A stretch of 64,000 nucleotides of DNA from Mycoplana azooxidifex (GTDB taxonomy: Bacteria > Pseudomonadota > Alphaproteobacteria > Rhizobiales > Rhizobiaceae), in NCBI RefSeq assembly GCF_014196765.1, contig NZ_JACIEE010000014.1, forward strand, positions 1 through 64,000, read 5' to 3'. The position numbers and the translations under genes are program-made. Below are positions 51,410-59,537 of the stretch, piece after piece (position 1 is the stretch's first letter; each line of letters opens with the position of its first letter). Under the pieces are notes generated by a model. It was not told the DNA's origin, did not search any database, and saw only the letters and a list, made by a program, of their open reading frames with translations.

Positions 51410-52908
51410 CAGTGTCGTCCTTGGCCGGTCGCCATCGCGCCGAGCATTTCTGGTGTGGCCGCCGATCTTGCGACATCGCCCGCAACCCGCCCCCGGTAGA
51501 GCATCAGGATACGGTCGCTCAGCCCCATCAGTTCTGCGAGGTCGCTGGTGACGAGGAGGATGCCGAGGCCGGCGTTGGTGAGGGATTTCAAGAGTGCATA
51601 GATGTCGGCGCGCGCCCCGACATCGACGCCCCTTGTGGGTTCCAGCAGAATGAGGATGCGGGGATTGGTGATGAGGGCTCTGGCGAGCACGACCTTCTGC
51701 TGGTTGCCGCCGGAAAGCTCGCCGACCGATTGATCGATTGATGCGCATTTCACGCGCAGCTCGCTGACGAGCCGGGCGGCGGCCCTATCGAGGGCCCGCT
51801 TGTGGAGGAACCCGAAACTGTGACCGGTCCGCAGCCCGGCAAGCGTGATATTATCGCCGATCGACTGGTTGATCGCGAGCCCTTCGCGGCGCCGGTCCTC
51901 TCCCACATAGCCGATTCCGGCCGCCACGGCGCTCTCGATTCCATGTTCGCGGAACACCTTGTCGCCGATCGAGATTGAACCGGCGTTGATGGCTTGCCGA
52001 CCGTAGATCGCCGCCGCCAGCGATTGCTGACCAGCGCCGACAAGGCCCCCGACGCCGACGATCTCGCCCGCATGGACTTCCAGGGAAACATCGGCCACTG
52101 ACTTCGTCGAGATGCCGTCGACCTTGAGGAGCACCTCGCCGCGAACGTCCGCGTGCTCCGGATAGAGATTCGAGATCTCACGGCCCACCATCATCTCGAC
52201 GACCTTCTGCTCCGAGGCGTCGGGCGGAAGCTCGCCGATAATTTCGCCGTCGCGGAGGACGAGCACGCGGTCCGCGACCTGGCTCACCTCGTCGAGGCGA
52301 TGGGAAATGTAGATCACGGAGCGCCCCGTCGAGACGAGACGGCGCACGAGCCGCATGACCTTCTCCACCTCGTTCGGCGCCAGCGCAGCTGTCGGCTCAT
52401 CAAGGATGATGAGCTTGGTGTGGGTGGAGAGACCCTTGGCGATCAGCACGAGCTGGCGTTCTGCGATGGACAGGTCGCCGATCGGGATATCCATTCCGGC
52501 CGAAAAACCCATCGATTCGAGTTCGCGGACGATATGCTCCATCGCCGGATCGGGTTTGAGGAAGCCCAGGACCGTCCGCTCTCCGCCAAGTTCCAGATTC
52601 TCGCGCACCGTCATGCGCGGAACGACCTGCAGTTCCTGGTGACAAAGATGGATGCCGAGCGACCGCGATTGCTTGGCATTGCGGATGTTCAGCGCTTTGC
52701 CGTTGGCAAGCAGCCTGCCGCGATCGGGTTGAATCGCGCCGGCGAGGACGCGCATCAGCGTGCTCTTGCCGGCGCCGTTCTCACCGAGAAGGGCGACGCA
52801 TGTTCCGGCGGCGATCTCGAACGAAACGTCGCGAAGGGCCTTCACGGCGCCGAAGCTCTTGGCGACGCCCTCAATCTTCAGGGGGAACAGGAGATTCTCG
52901 ACGCCCAT
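51409..52908 (-). CDS. Double-domain sugar ABC transporter ATPase
   Basis: The 499-residue RbsA/MglA-type ATPase has domain 1 with Walker A GENGAGKST, LSIAERQLVLIAKGLS and Walker B LIILDEPTAAL, and domain 2 with the degenerate P-loop GLVGAGQQS, signature LSGGNQQKVVLARAL and ILILLEPTRGVD. In the last, a Leu stands where the Walker B Asp is often found. It lies 7 bp after the deaminase-like gene and overlaps the permease gene. Confidence 0.93.
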   Translation of the reverse strand: MGVENLLFPLKIEGVAKSFGAVKALRDVSFEIAAGTCVALLGENGAGKSTLMRVLAGAIQPDRGRLLANGKALNIRNAKQSRSLGIHLCHQELQVVPRMTVRENLELGGERTVLGFLKPDPAMEHIVRELESMGFSAGMDIPIGDLSIAERQLVLIAKGLSTHTKLIILDEPTAALAPNEVEKVMRLVRRLVSTGRSVIYISHRLDEVSQVADRVLVLRDGEIIGELPPDASEQKVVEMMVGREISNLYPEHADVRGEVLLKVDGISTKSVADVSLEVHAGEIVGVGGLVGAGQQSLAAAIYGRQAINAGSISIGDKVFREHGIESAVAAGIGYVGEDRRREGLAINQSIGDNITLAGLRTGHSFGFLHKRALDRAAARLVSELRVKCASIDQSVGELSGGNQQKVVLARALITNPRILILLEPTRGVDVGARADIYALLKSLTNAGLGILLVTSDLAELMGLSDRILMLYRGRVAGDVARSAATPEMLGAMATGQGRH

Positions 52909-52915
52909 CGCCGCC

Positions 52916-53803
52916 TCACGAGTCGTTCATGATGCGCGAAGGTGGCTCGGCGGTCGCCCGATCGACCCAGACCTCACAATTAGGGTGTTCCTGCGCGAGC
53001 GTGCACGGATAGTCGACCGTCGGCTCATGCATCAGCAACACTCGTAGCGTGTGCTGCTTCCAAGCGCCGCTGTCGCTGATGAGAAGCAGCCGCTTAGAAG
53101 AGAGGATATCCTTCATTCCGATCGTCACGGCCATCGGAGGGATCATCTTGGTGTCGCCGCCGGCCGAACGGTGCGAGAAGGCGATGAGCGTCTCGTCGTT
53201 CAGCGGCAGGATGCGCGTTGTGGAGTTGCGCATGTCGTCGAGGCCGACGTGCCACCACCGCGAGAAGGGCGGCTCGTTGTTGGCGATGTGCCCCGAATAC
53301 CCGAAACCGCCATAGCAGAGATCCGCCCCGCCCCTTTCGGCGATCCAGCCGGAATAGAACCGCATGTTCTCCGGGTCCGGGAAGAAGAGATTGCTTTCGA
53401 GCGGCCTCAGGTCCGGATCCAGCTTCTCATAGAGGTTGCGGTGCATATATCCCTTGAACGACCAGGGATGATCGAGCGGCAGCAACCGGCATTGCCAATC
53501 CATCCATTCGTCCATGTTGAAGCAAGTGACGTTCTTCCAGGAAATGCGCTCTGCATTGCAGATCTCGACCAGCCGCGGATAGTGCTTCTTCGGCCCGACC
53601 GGCAGGATGAGCACGGTCGGCTCTCCGACGGCATTCTTCGTCTTTATGAGGTCGGCGATTTCACGCGCCAGCCGCTCGAACATGTCGCCTGGCCGATCGT
53701 AGATAGTTAGTGGGATACGGCCGTGCTTCGCCAGATCGGCGGGAGCCATCTGCATCATCTGCTCCCAGGTGAGAGCTGTGCGGGTGTGGTCTGCAGTGTT
53801 CAT
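52916..53803 (-). CDS. Glucosamine-6-phosphate deaminase-like protein, altered active site
   Basis: The 295-residue protein belongs to the NagB/6-phosphogluconolactonase fold: VLILPVGPKKHYPRLVEIC, then TCFNMDEWMDW with the conserved Asp, and LCYGGFGYSGHIANNEPP, which corresponds to the NagB GxGxDGHIAFNEP motif. The His and Glu are kept, but the Asp before Gly-His is Ser here. In NagB that Asp assists ring opening, so the reaction may differ. It is the first gene of the ABC operon, divergent from the DeoR regulator, which suggests a phosphorylated amino sugar or a similar ligand. Confidence 0.82.
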   Translation of the reverse strand: MNTADHTRTALTWEQMMQMAPADLAKHGRIPLTIYDRPGDMFERLAREIADLIKTKNAVGEPTVLILPVGPKKHYPRLVEICNAERISWKNVTCFNMDEWMDWQCRLLPLDHPWSFKGYMHRNLYEKLDPDLRPLESNLFFPDPENMRFYSGWIAERGGADLCYGGFGYSGHIANNEPPFSRWWHVGLDDMRNSTTRILPLNDETLIAFSHRSAGGDTKMIPPMAVTIGMKDILSSKRLLLISDSGAWKQHTLRVLLMHEPTVDYPCTLAQEHPNCEVWVDRATAEPPSRIMNDS

Positions 53804-53825
53804 TTTGTTTCCAATATAAATCTAT

Positions 53826-53836
53826 TTGATTCAACA
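53826..53836. promoter_or_regulatory. Candidate DeoR-type operator, copy 1 (TTGATTCAACA)
   Basis: The 11-bp motif TTGATTCAACA lies in the AT-rich region between the deaminase-like operon (23 bp before its start) and the DeoR gene. The same 11 bp occur at 54684-54694, before the PfkB gene. The core TTGATTCAA is a palindrome around a central base. Confidence 0.55.
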
Positions 53837-53920
53837 AACCACAGTGTGGAAAGCAACGCAAGCCGGTTTGTTGCCACAACCCAAATTTTTGGTTATCGAT
53901 TGGGACGATCGGGGAAAAGC

Positions 53921-54676
53921 ATGCACGACAAGACACAGAGACAGGCCGTTATCCTGGATGCGGTATCGAAGGGCGGCTCCCTGGAAGTGGCTGCGCTTGC
54001 CGCCACGCTCGGCGTTACCGGCGAGACGATCCGCCGCGACATCAAGGAGCTGCAGGCCAAAGGCCTGGTTACCAAAGTGCATGGCGCCGTGACGCTTCCC
54101 AATACTGTGCTGAACACGAGCTTCCGCGACCGGATGAAGCACAATAGCGAAGGTAAGCGGCGCATCGCCGCGGCGATTGCCGAACGGGTCGTCGACGGCG
54201 ATAGCCTCATCATCGAGACAGGCACCACTACGACCTATGTAGCCCAGGCGCTGACCGCCCGCCGCGGGCTGACGATAATAACCAATTCCCTCGATGTCGC
54301 GCGGAGCCTGGCATTCCGCTCCGACAACGCCGTCTATATGGCTGGCGGCCGGCTGACCCCGGACGACGGCGCCGCGCTCGACCAGTCGGCCGCCGACTTC
54401 GTCCGGCGTTTCCGGGTGAAATATTCGATCTCCTCGGTGGTCGGCGTCGACCTTGAGGATGGCCTGACCGCCAATACCGTGGCGGAAGCCGATTTCAGCC
54501 GCCTCGTGATATCCCGTGCCGAGACACCGATCATCGCGATCGACAGCTCGAAGTTCGACCGCAAGGGCCTGGTGCAGATCACCGAACCGTACCAAGTCGG
54601 GCTGATCGTGACGGATGCCAGATTGAGCACGGAGTACAGGCGTCTTTTCGACGGCATCGAGATCACGGAATGCTGA
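53921..54676 (+). CDS. DeoR-family transcriptional regulator
   Basis: ATG 53921 (MHDKTQRQAVILDAVSKGGSLEVAALAATLGVTGETIRRDIKELQAKGLVTKVHGAVTL) fits the exact start of DeoR/GlpR-type winged helices; the product is 251 aa. The sugar-phosphate-sensing domain has RIAAAIAERVVDGDSLIIETGTTTTYVAQAL, IITNSLDVA and IIAIDSSKFDRKG. It is divergent from the deaminase/ABC operon and is followed 59 bp later by the PfkB gene. The shared motif at both promoters makes it their likely repressor. Confidence 0.93.
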   Translation: MHDKTQRQAVILDAVSKGGSLEVAALAATLGVTGETIRRDIKELQAKGLVTKVHGAVTLPNTVLNTSFRDRMKHNSEGKRRIAAAIAERVVDGDSLIIETGTTTTYVAQALTARRGLTIITNSLDVARSLAFRSDNAVYMAGGRLTPDDGAALDQSAADFVRRFRVKYSISSVVGVDLEDGLTANTVAEADFSRLVISRAETPIIAIDSSKFDRKGLVQITEPYQVGLIVTDARLSTEYRRLFDGIEITEC

Positions 54677-54681
54677 TCTTG

Positions 54682-54694
54682 TGTTGATTCAACA
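54682..54694. promoter_or_regulatory. Candidate DeoR-type operator, copy 2 (TGTTGATTCAACA)
   Basis: A perfect 6-1-6 palindrome, TGTTGA-T-TCAACA, lies 41 bp before the PfkB kinase start and shares TTGATTCAACA with copy 1. Confidence 0.6.
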
Positions 54695-54735
54695 TTAACA
54701 ATGGGGTATCCCGCTTTGGTTTTCGGAGAGCGACC

Positions 54736-55707
54736 ATGCCTGACCAACGCGAAATCCTTGTCTTCGGTAGCCACGTCTACGGCTCCTATATCCATTGCGA
54801 GCGCATACCCCGGCCGGGGGAGACGGTCGCCGGAACGGGATATCATCCCATGGTCCTTGACGACGGCGGCAAGGGCTCGAACCAAGCGATGTGCGCGGCA
54901 AGGCTCACCGGAAGGACCTCCCTCGTCAGCGCCATCGGTACAGACCGGGGCGGCGAGGAAGGCTTGGCCCTGCTTTCGGCGGAAGGATGTGACGTCTCGC
55001 GCGTTCTGCGCTCGCCGGACCTGCCGACCGGAGTTTCCCTTGCCGCCATCGACCGCACGGGAATGTCCATCATTATAACCGACCCCGGCGCCAACCTAAT
55101 GCTCACGGCCGACGCCGCAAAGAGTAACGAGGCGGCCTTCGGCCGGCACATGTTCTGCCTGCTGCAGTTCGAAGGTCCTAAGGATGGAGCGCTCGAGGCG
55201 GCACGTCTGGCCAGAAAGCACGGCGCCAGAAGCATGCTCACGCCAGGGCCGATGGTCGCCCTGAATAAGGATGAGCTAGAAGGACTCGACATCATCATCC
55301 CGAATGAGACCGAAGCTGCGGAATTGCTCGGGGTGGAGGAGATATCGGACTACAGGGCAGCCGCACGCGAAATCTGCGCGCGCTGGGACGTTACCAACAC
55401 GATCATCACCTGCGGTTCGCGCGGGGCCGTCGCCTGGTGGGAAAACGCGCTCATCGAGGTTTCTGCTTTCAAGGTGAACGCGAAGAACACAATCGGTGCG
55501 GGCGACGCCTTCGCGGCGTCTTGCGCACTGGCGCTCTGCCGCGGCCTAGACATCAGCCAAGCGCTGCGATTCGCCGCCGCCGTGGCCGCCATTTCAGTAA
55601 GCGCCGCCGGCGCACCGTGGGCATCTTACCCATCGTTGAACAATGTGCACGATTTCCTAGCTCATGTCGGAGAGACGATTAGACTTCCTCCAATCTCCGA
55701 CTTGTGA
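54736..55707 (+). CDS. PfkB-family carbohydrate kinase
   Basis: The 323-residue kinase has the first signature around DDGGKGSNQAMCAARLTGRTSLVSAIGTDRGGEEGL and the second as VNAKNTIGAGDAFAASCALAL. The catalytic base Asp of GAGD is present, while the preceding D-T-T is changed to N-T-I. PNETEAAELLG is the usual ribokinase-type segment. It probably phosphorylates a sugar or sugar alcohol brought in by the neighbouring ABC system before the deaminase-like step. Confidence 0.9.
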   Translation: MPDQREILVFGSHVYGSYIHCERIPRPGETVAGTGYHPMVLDDGGKGSNQAMCAARLTGRTSLVSAIGTDRGGEEGLALLSAEGCDVSRVLRSPDLPTGVSLAAIDRTGMSIIITDPGANLMLTADAAKSNEAAFGRHMFCLLQFEGPKDGALEAARLARKHGARSMLTPGPMVALNKDELEGLDIIIPNETEAAELLGVEEISDYRAAAREICARWDVTNTIITCGSRGAVAWWENALIEVSAFKVNAKNTIGAGDAFAASCALALCRGLDISQALRFAAAVAAISVSAAGAPWASYPSLNNVHDFLAHVGETIRLPPISDL

Positions 55708-55797
55708 ATGGCGCTTCATGGTGAAGGAGTGATGCGCATAGGCTTGAAGCTCTTGAAGAGAGATGAACCGCCGACCCCATCTTTCGGGACAGGATTA

Positions 55798-56562
55798 TCA
55801 TTTCGCGAGGTACCCGCCATCGGCATCGAAGCATGCGCCGGTGACGAAGGACGCGGTATCCGAGAGCAGGAAGAGAATGACATCGGCAATCTCATCCGCC
55901 TGACCAACCCGCTGCATCGGGTGTAGTGCGGCTGCGGCATTGCGCTTTTCGTCGCTCAGATGGCCGAGCATTGGCGTGTCGATGAAACCCGGCGCAACGG
56001 CGTTGATGCGGATGCCTTGCTTGGCATGGTCGAGGGCCGCCGCCTTTGTGAGGCCGATGACACCGTGTTTGGCCGCGGTATAGGCCGGCTGGCCGGCAAA
56101 GCCGCGAAACCCCATGATGGAAGAGACATTGACGATGGAACCGCCGCCCCTCACCAGCATGGCCGGAACCTGATGCCGCACCGCGTTGAACACGCCGGTC
56201 AGGTTGACCGCAATGATTCTGTCCCATTGCTCAGACGGATAAGACGCCGTCTCGCAGCGCGGCAGGTCGATGCCGGCGGAATTGACCGCGAGATCAAGGC
56301 CGCCGAAATTGTCGACACCACGCCTGATTGCCTCTTCCACGCTGGCAATCACCGTGACGTCGACTTCGACCGCCAGTACGGTCTCCGATGCGAACGTCTT
56401 GGCGAAGGCGTCCAGACGTCTCTTATCCCGATCCGCGAGAACGAGCTTTGCACCGAGATCGGCTAGTCTGCGGGCGGTCGCAGCGCCGATACCCGAAGCG
56501 GCGCCTGAAACGAAGGCGACCTTGCCCGAAAACGCCATGGGATCGATAAGGGAAGATGCCAT
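55798..56562 (-). CDS. SDR-family oxidoreductase
   Basis: The 254-residue protein has VAFVSGAASGIGAATARRLA, the Asp-containing LVLADRDKRR after strand 2 (NAD preference likely), VNSAGIDL, the catalytic Ser of VSSIMGFRGFAG, and YTAAKHG. It closes with FVTGACFDADGGYLAK. It is full length. It lies 20 bp downstream of the XRE-cupin regulator and ends 90 bp from the convergent PfkB gene. It is one of three SDRs around the liv cluster. Confidence 0.92.
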   Translation of the reverse strand: MASSLIDPMAFSGKVAFVSGAASGIGAATARRLADLGAKLVLADRDKRRLDAFAKTFASETVLAVEVDVTVIASVEEAIRRGVDNFGGLDLAVNSAGIDLPRCETASYPSEQWDRIIAVNLTGVFNAVRHQVPAMLVRGGGSIVNVSSIMGFRGFAGQPAYTAAKHGVIGLTKAAALDHAKQGIRINAVAPGFIDTPMLGHLSDEKRNAAAALHPMQRVGQADEIADVILFLLSDTASFVTGACFDADGGYLAK

Positions 56563-56582
56563 GCGTGCCCGTCTGTCGTGAT

Positions 56583-57167
56583 CTACTTGTAAACGCCGAC
56601 CCAGATGATGATGGTCGGTTCGGTCTTCGAGGGATTGTGGGAGCGATAGGTCGACGAGCGATTGAAGCGGTAGCTGTCACCCTCGACGAGCTCGAACTTT
56701 TCTTCATCCACCCAGAGTTCCAGACGCCCCTTGAGGATGTAGCCGTATTCGGCGCCTGACGTCGGCACGTTCTTGGGTTCCGTTTCCAGGCCGGGCTCGA
56801 AGGTCGACATCATGAATTCGACATCGGAATCGAGTTGCGGCGTCAGGAGTTCTGTTCGCGCACCCCGATGCAGCATGAAGCGGCGTTGGCCGCTGCGAAC
56901 GACAATATCCTTTTCGCGCTCGGCTTCCGGCTGCTTCTCTTCCAGATCGACGAACCAGCTCATCGGCACGCCGAAGATCGTACAGGCCGCATACAGGTCC
57001 TTCAGTGTCGGCTGCGAGAGACCGCGTTCGAGCTGGCTGACATAGCCCGTTGAACGGTTCAGCCCCTCGGCAAGTTGTTGGATGGTGATGCGCCGAGAAC
57101 GCCTAAGCTCACGCAGCGTCTTCCCTACATGATCGGGCGTCGGGACTTCGAAAACAGAATTGGACAT
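56583..57167 (-). CDS. XRE-family regulator with cupin domain
   Basis: ATG 57167 gives 194 aa. The N-terminal helix-turn-helix is GKTLRELRRSRRITIQQLAEGLNRSTGYVSQLERGLSQPTLKDLYAACTIFGVPMSWFV. The C-terminal cupin has GAEYGYILKGRLELWVDEEKFELVEGDSYRFNRSSTYRSHNPS. Regulators of this design (PuuR/SutR-like) sense small molecules. An inverted repeat is centred 34 bp before the start. It probably controls the liv/SDR cluster, which lies on both sides of it on the same strand. Confidence 0.92.
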   Translation of the reverse strand: MSNSVFEVPTPDHVGKTLRELRRSRRITIQQLAEGLNRSTGYVSQLERGLSQPTLKDLYAACTIFGVPMSWFVDLEEKQPEAEREKDIVVRSGQRRFMLHRGARTELLTPQLDSDVEFMMSTFEPGLETEPKNVPTSGAEYGYILKGRLELWVDEEKFELVEGDSYRFNRSSTYRSHNPSKTEPTIIIWVGVYK

Positions 57168-57188
57168 CGAGCACAACCTGACAAATTC

Positions 57189-57213
57189 ATTTGAATGATC
57201 GAATTGATCAAAT
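57189..57213. promoter_or_regulatory. Candidate operator of the XRE-cupin regulator
   Basis: ATTTGA at 57189-57194 and TCAAAT at 57208-57213 form a 6-bp inverted repeat with a 13-bp AT-rich spacer, 22 bp before the regulator start. This suggests autoregulation; no copy was found before livJ. Confidence 0.4.
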
Positions 57214-57286
57214 ACTTCATCGAAGTCAACGTCAGCCTTGGATTGCAATCGCCGCCGGAGCCTTTGTCCCCATCTGCTGGGCCATC

Positions 57287-58051
57287 TCAGCCAAACGTTC
57301 CCGCCGTCGTCCCGCCATCCAGCATATAGACCATGCCGTTGGCATAACTCGCCTGCGGCGACAGCAGGTGGCCGATGGCATCGGCCACTTCGTCCGGCCG
57401 GGCGAAACGGCCGAGCGGTACGCGGCGCTCGTAGAAGGCCCGATCGTAGCCGCCGCCTTCCTTCAGGAGACCGTCGGCCATCGGCGTGTCGACGAAGCTC
57501 GGGCAGACAACGTTGCTGCGCAGGCCTTCAGGGCCATGATCGAGTGCCATGCAACGGATCAGGCCGACCACACCATGCTTGGATGCGCTGTAGGCGGCAT
57601 AACCGCGTGAACCACGCACGCCGGAGTCCGAACTGACCGCGACAAAGCCGGAGGCAGGGTTTTGCAGGAGATGCGGAACCGCATGCCGCGCCAGCAGGAA
57701 GGGACCGGTGAGGTTCACAGCCAGCGTGATCTCCCAGGTCTCGTCGGTCAGCGTCGTGACGTCGCCTTTCCGTGCGACGCCGGCTGCGGCGACAACACCG
57801 GAGAGAAAGCCGTGTACTTCGACAGCCCGGCCGACCGCATCCCCGACGTCGGTATCCGCGGAGGCGTCACCCGCCACCGCAATGACCGCCGCTCCCCGGT
57901 TTTGGCAGGCGCTTGCCACCTCCGCCATCGCCGACACGTTACGATCGAACAGGGTGAGCGCGACACCGTCTCTAGCCAGATAAATCGCGGTAGCCCGCCC
58001 GATCCCGGAGGCCGCGCCGGAGATCAGGATGGATGTCTGGGCTTTAGGCAT
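57287..58051 (-). CDS. SDR-family oxidoreductase
   Basis: The 254-residue protein has SILISGAASGIGRATAIYLA, LTLFDRNVS with Asp after strand 2, AAAGVARKGD in the NNAG position, the catalytic Ser of VSSDSGVRGSRGYA and YSASKHG. It ends YMLDGGTTAGTFG. It lies 21 bp after livF on the same strand, so it is probably cotranscribed with the transporter and handles an imported hydroxy or keto acid. Confidence 0.92.
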   Translation of the reverse strand: MPKAQTSILISGAASGIGRATAIYLARDGVALTLFDRNVSAMAEVASACQNRGAAVIAVAGDASADTDVGDAVGRAVEVHGFLSGVVAAAGVARKGDVTTLTDETWEITLAVNLTGPFLLARHAVPHLLQNPASGFVAVSSDSGVRGSRGYAAYSASKHGVVGLIRCMALDHGPEGLRSNVVCPSFVDTPMADGLLKEGGGYDRAFYERRVPLGRFARPDEVADAIGHLLSPQASYANGMVYMLDGGTTAGTFG

Positions 58052-58072
58052 GTTTCCTCCGTATATGCCCAG

Positions 58073-58774
58073 TCATGCGCCGAGATAGGCAGCCTTGAGA
58101 TCTGGATCGTTGAGCACATTGTTGGCGCCCCCCTCCACCGAGCAGCGGCCGGCATCGATCACATAGGCATAGTCGGCGATTTCCAGGGCCACCGCGGCAT
58201 TCTGCTCGACGACGACGAGGCTGATGCCGGATGTAGACAGCGTGATGATGATCTCGAAGATCTGGTTGATGATCTTCGGCGCCAGACCGAGCGAAGGCTC
58301 GTCCAGCATCAGGAGTTCGGGTGTCGCCATCAGCGAGCGGCCGATCGCCAGCATCTGCTGCTGGCCGCCGCTCATGCGGCTCGCCAGCGAATGACGCCTC
58401 TCCTTGAGGATCGGGAACATGTCGTAGACCTGGGTCCTGATCTCGTCGAAGCTGCGCCCGCGGCCGGGGATGTAGCCGGCCAGCAGGTTCTCCTCCACCG
58501 TCAGCCGCTGGAGGATCTGACGCCCCTCGGGGCAATGGGCAAGACCAAGGCGGGTGATCTCTTCAGGCGGCAGGCCCTTGATCGGCCTGCCCTTGAATTC
58601 AATCTCGCCGGAATAGATCTGCGTCAGGCCGGAAATCGAGCGCAGGGTCGATGTCTTGCCCGCGCCGTTCGCGCCGATGATCGTGACGATCTCACCGGCG
58701 CGCACTTCCAGATCAATGCCGAACAATACCTGCGTTCGCCCGTAGCCCGCCTTGAGCCCGGCGACTTTGAGCAA
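58073..58774 (-). CDS. livF: Branched-chain amino acid-type ABC transporter ATPase LivF
   Basis: No ATG is available at the start: TTG 58774 gives LLKVAGLKAGYGRTQVLFGIDLEVRAGEIVTIIGANGAGKTSTLR, the normal LivF beginning, and a product of 234 aa. Walker A is GANGAGKTS, the signature ASRMSGGQQQMLAIGRSL and Walker B LLMLDEPSLGL. The gene overlaps livG by 62 bp, unusually long. The ligand of Liv-type systems in rhizobia is often not an amino acid but an aromatic or carboxylic acid. Confidence 0.88.
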   Translation of the reverse strand: MLKVAGLKAGYGRTQVLFGIDLEVRAGEIVTIIGANGAGKTSTLRSISGLTQIYSGEIEFKGRPIKGLPPEEITRLGLAHCPEGRQILQRLTVEENLLAGYIPGRGRSFDEIRTQVYDMFPILKERRHSLASRMSGGQQQMLAIGRSLMATPELLMLDEPSLGLAPKIINQIFEIIITLSTSGISLVVVEQNAAVALEIADYAYVIDAGRCSVEGGANNVLNDPDLKAAYLGA

Positions 58775-59537
58775 GCTTGCGGATGTCGTCGAGTTCTTCC
58801 GTGGTTCCAAGATAGGCCTCCTGCACTCTTTCGTTCGTGCGCACCAGATCCGGCGTGCCGGAGCAAAGCAGCTCGCCATAGTTCAAGACGTCGATCCGGT
58901 CGGAAATGGACATCACCATTTCCATGTCGTGCTCGACGAGGATGATCGCGCGGTCTTCACGTTTCAGGCCGGCGATCATCGCCGCCATGTCTTTCGTTTC
59001 AGTATGGTTGAGGCCGGCGGCCGGCTCGTCCAGCAGCACGATTGGCGCCTGCGTGACGAAGGCGCGTGCCAGTTCGAGTATCTTCTGGCGACCATAAGGC
59101 AGGTCGCCGGCCAGAACATCCGCCACATCCGACAGATGAAATTCGGCGAGGCAGGCGTGGCAGATTTCGAGCCGTTCGGCCTTGCTCAGCCGTTTCGCGC
59201 CCGTCAGGAAGGTCAGCCACGACTGCGGGAAGAAGCAGACCTCAAGATTTTCCAGAACCGTCATGCCATCGAAAAGGCGGAGGTTCTGGTAGGTACGCGA
59301 CACGCCGAGTTGGGCGATGCGGTGTTTTGGCAGCCGATTGAGCGCCGTCGCGCCGAGCCGGATCGCACCTGAAGTCACCGAATAGGAGCCGGCGATCATG
59401 TTGACGACGGTCGACTTGCCGGCACCGTTGGGCCCGATGATCGAGTAGATCGACCCGACGTCGAAGGACAACGACAGGTTGCGGATCGCGACGAGCGAGC
59501 CGAAATGCTTGCTTACGTTTTCGAGGGCGAGAGCCAT
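58713..59537 (-). CDS. livG: Branched-chain amino acid-type ABC transporter ATPase LivG
   Basis: The 274-residue ATPase has Walker A GPNGAGKST, QNLRLFDGMTVLENLEVC in the Q-loop region, PYGRQKILELARAFVTQAPIVLLDEPAAGLNHTE as signature and Walker B, and VEHDMEMVMSISDRIDVLNYGELLCSG. In LivG proteins LSYGxQ is usual; here it reads DLPYGRQ. The C-terminus is about 25 residues longer than normal because it runs into livF. It overlaps livM by 25 bp. Confidence 0.92.
   Translation of the reverse strand: MALALENVSKHFGSLVAIRNLSLSFDVGSIYSIIGPNGAGKSTVVNMIAGSYSVTSGAIRLGATALNRLPKHRIAQLGVSRTYQNLRLFDGMTVLENLEVCFFPQSWLTFLTGAKRLSKAERLEICHACLAEFHLSDVADVLAGDLPYGRQKILELARAFVTQAPIVLLDEPAAGLNHTETKDMAAMIAGLKREDRAIILVEHDMEMVMSISDRIDVLNYGELLCSGTPDLVRTNERVQEAYLGTTEELDDIRKLAQSRRAQGGLRANAGIVRH

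Noticed and set aside
57662-58945. 427-codon plus-strand frame
   Set aside because: It is antisense to an SDR gene and livF.
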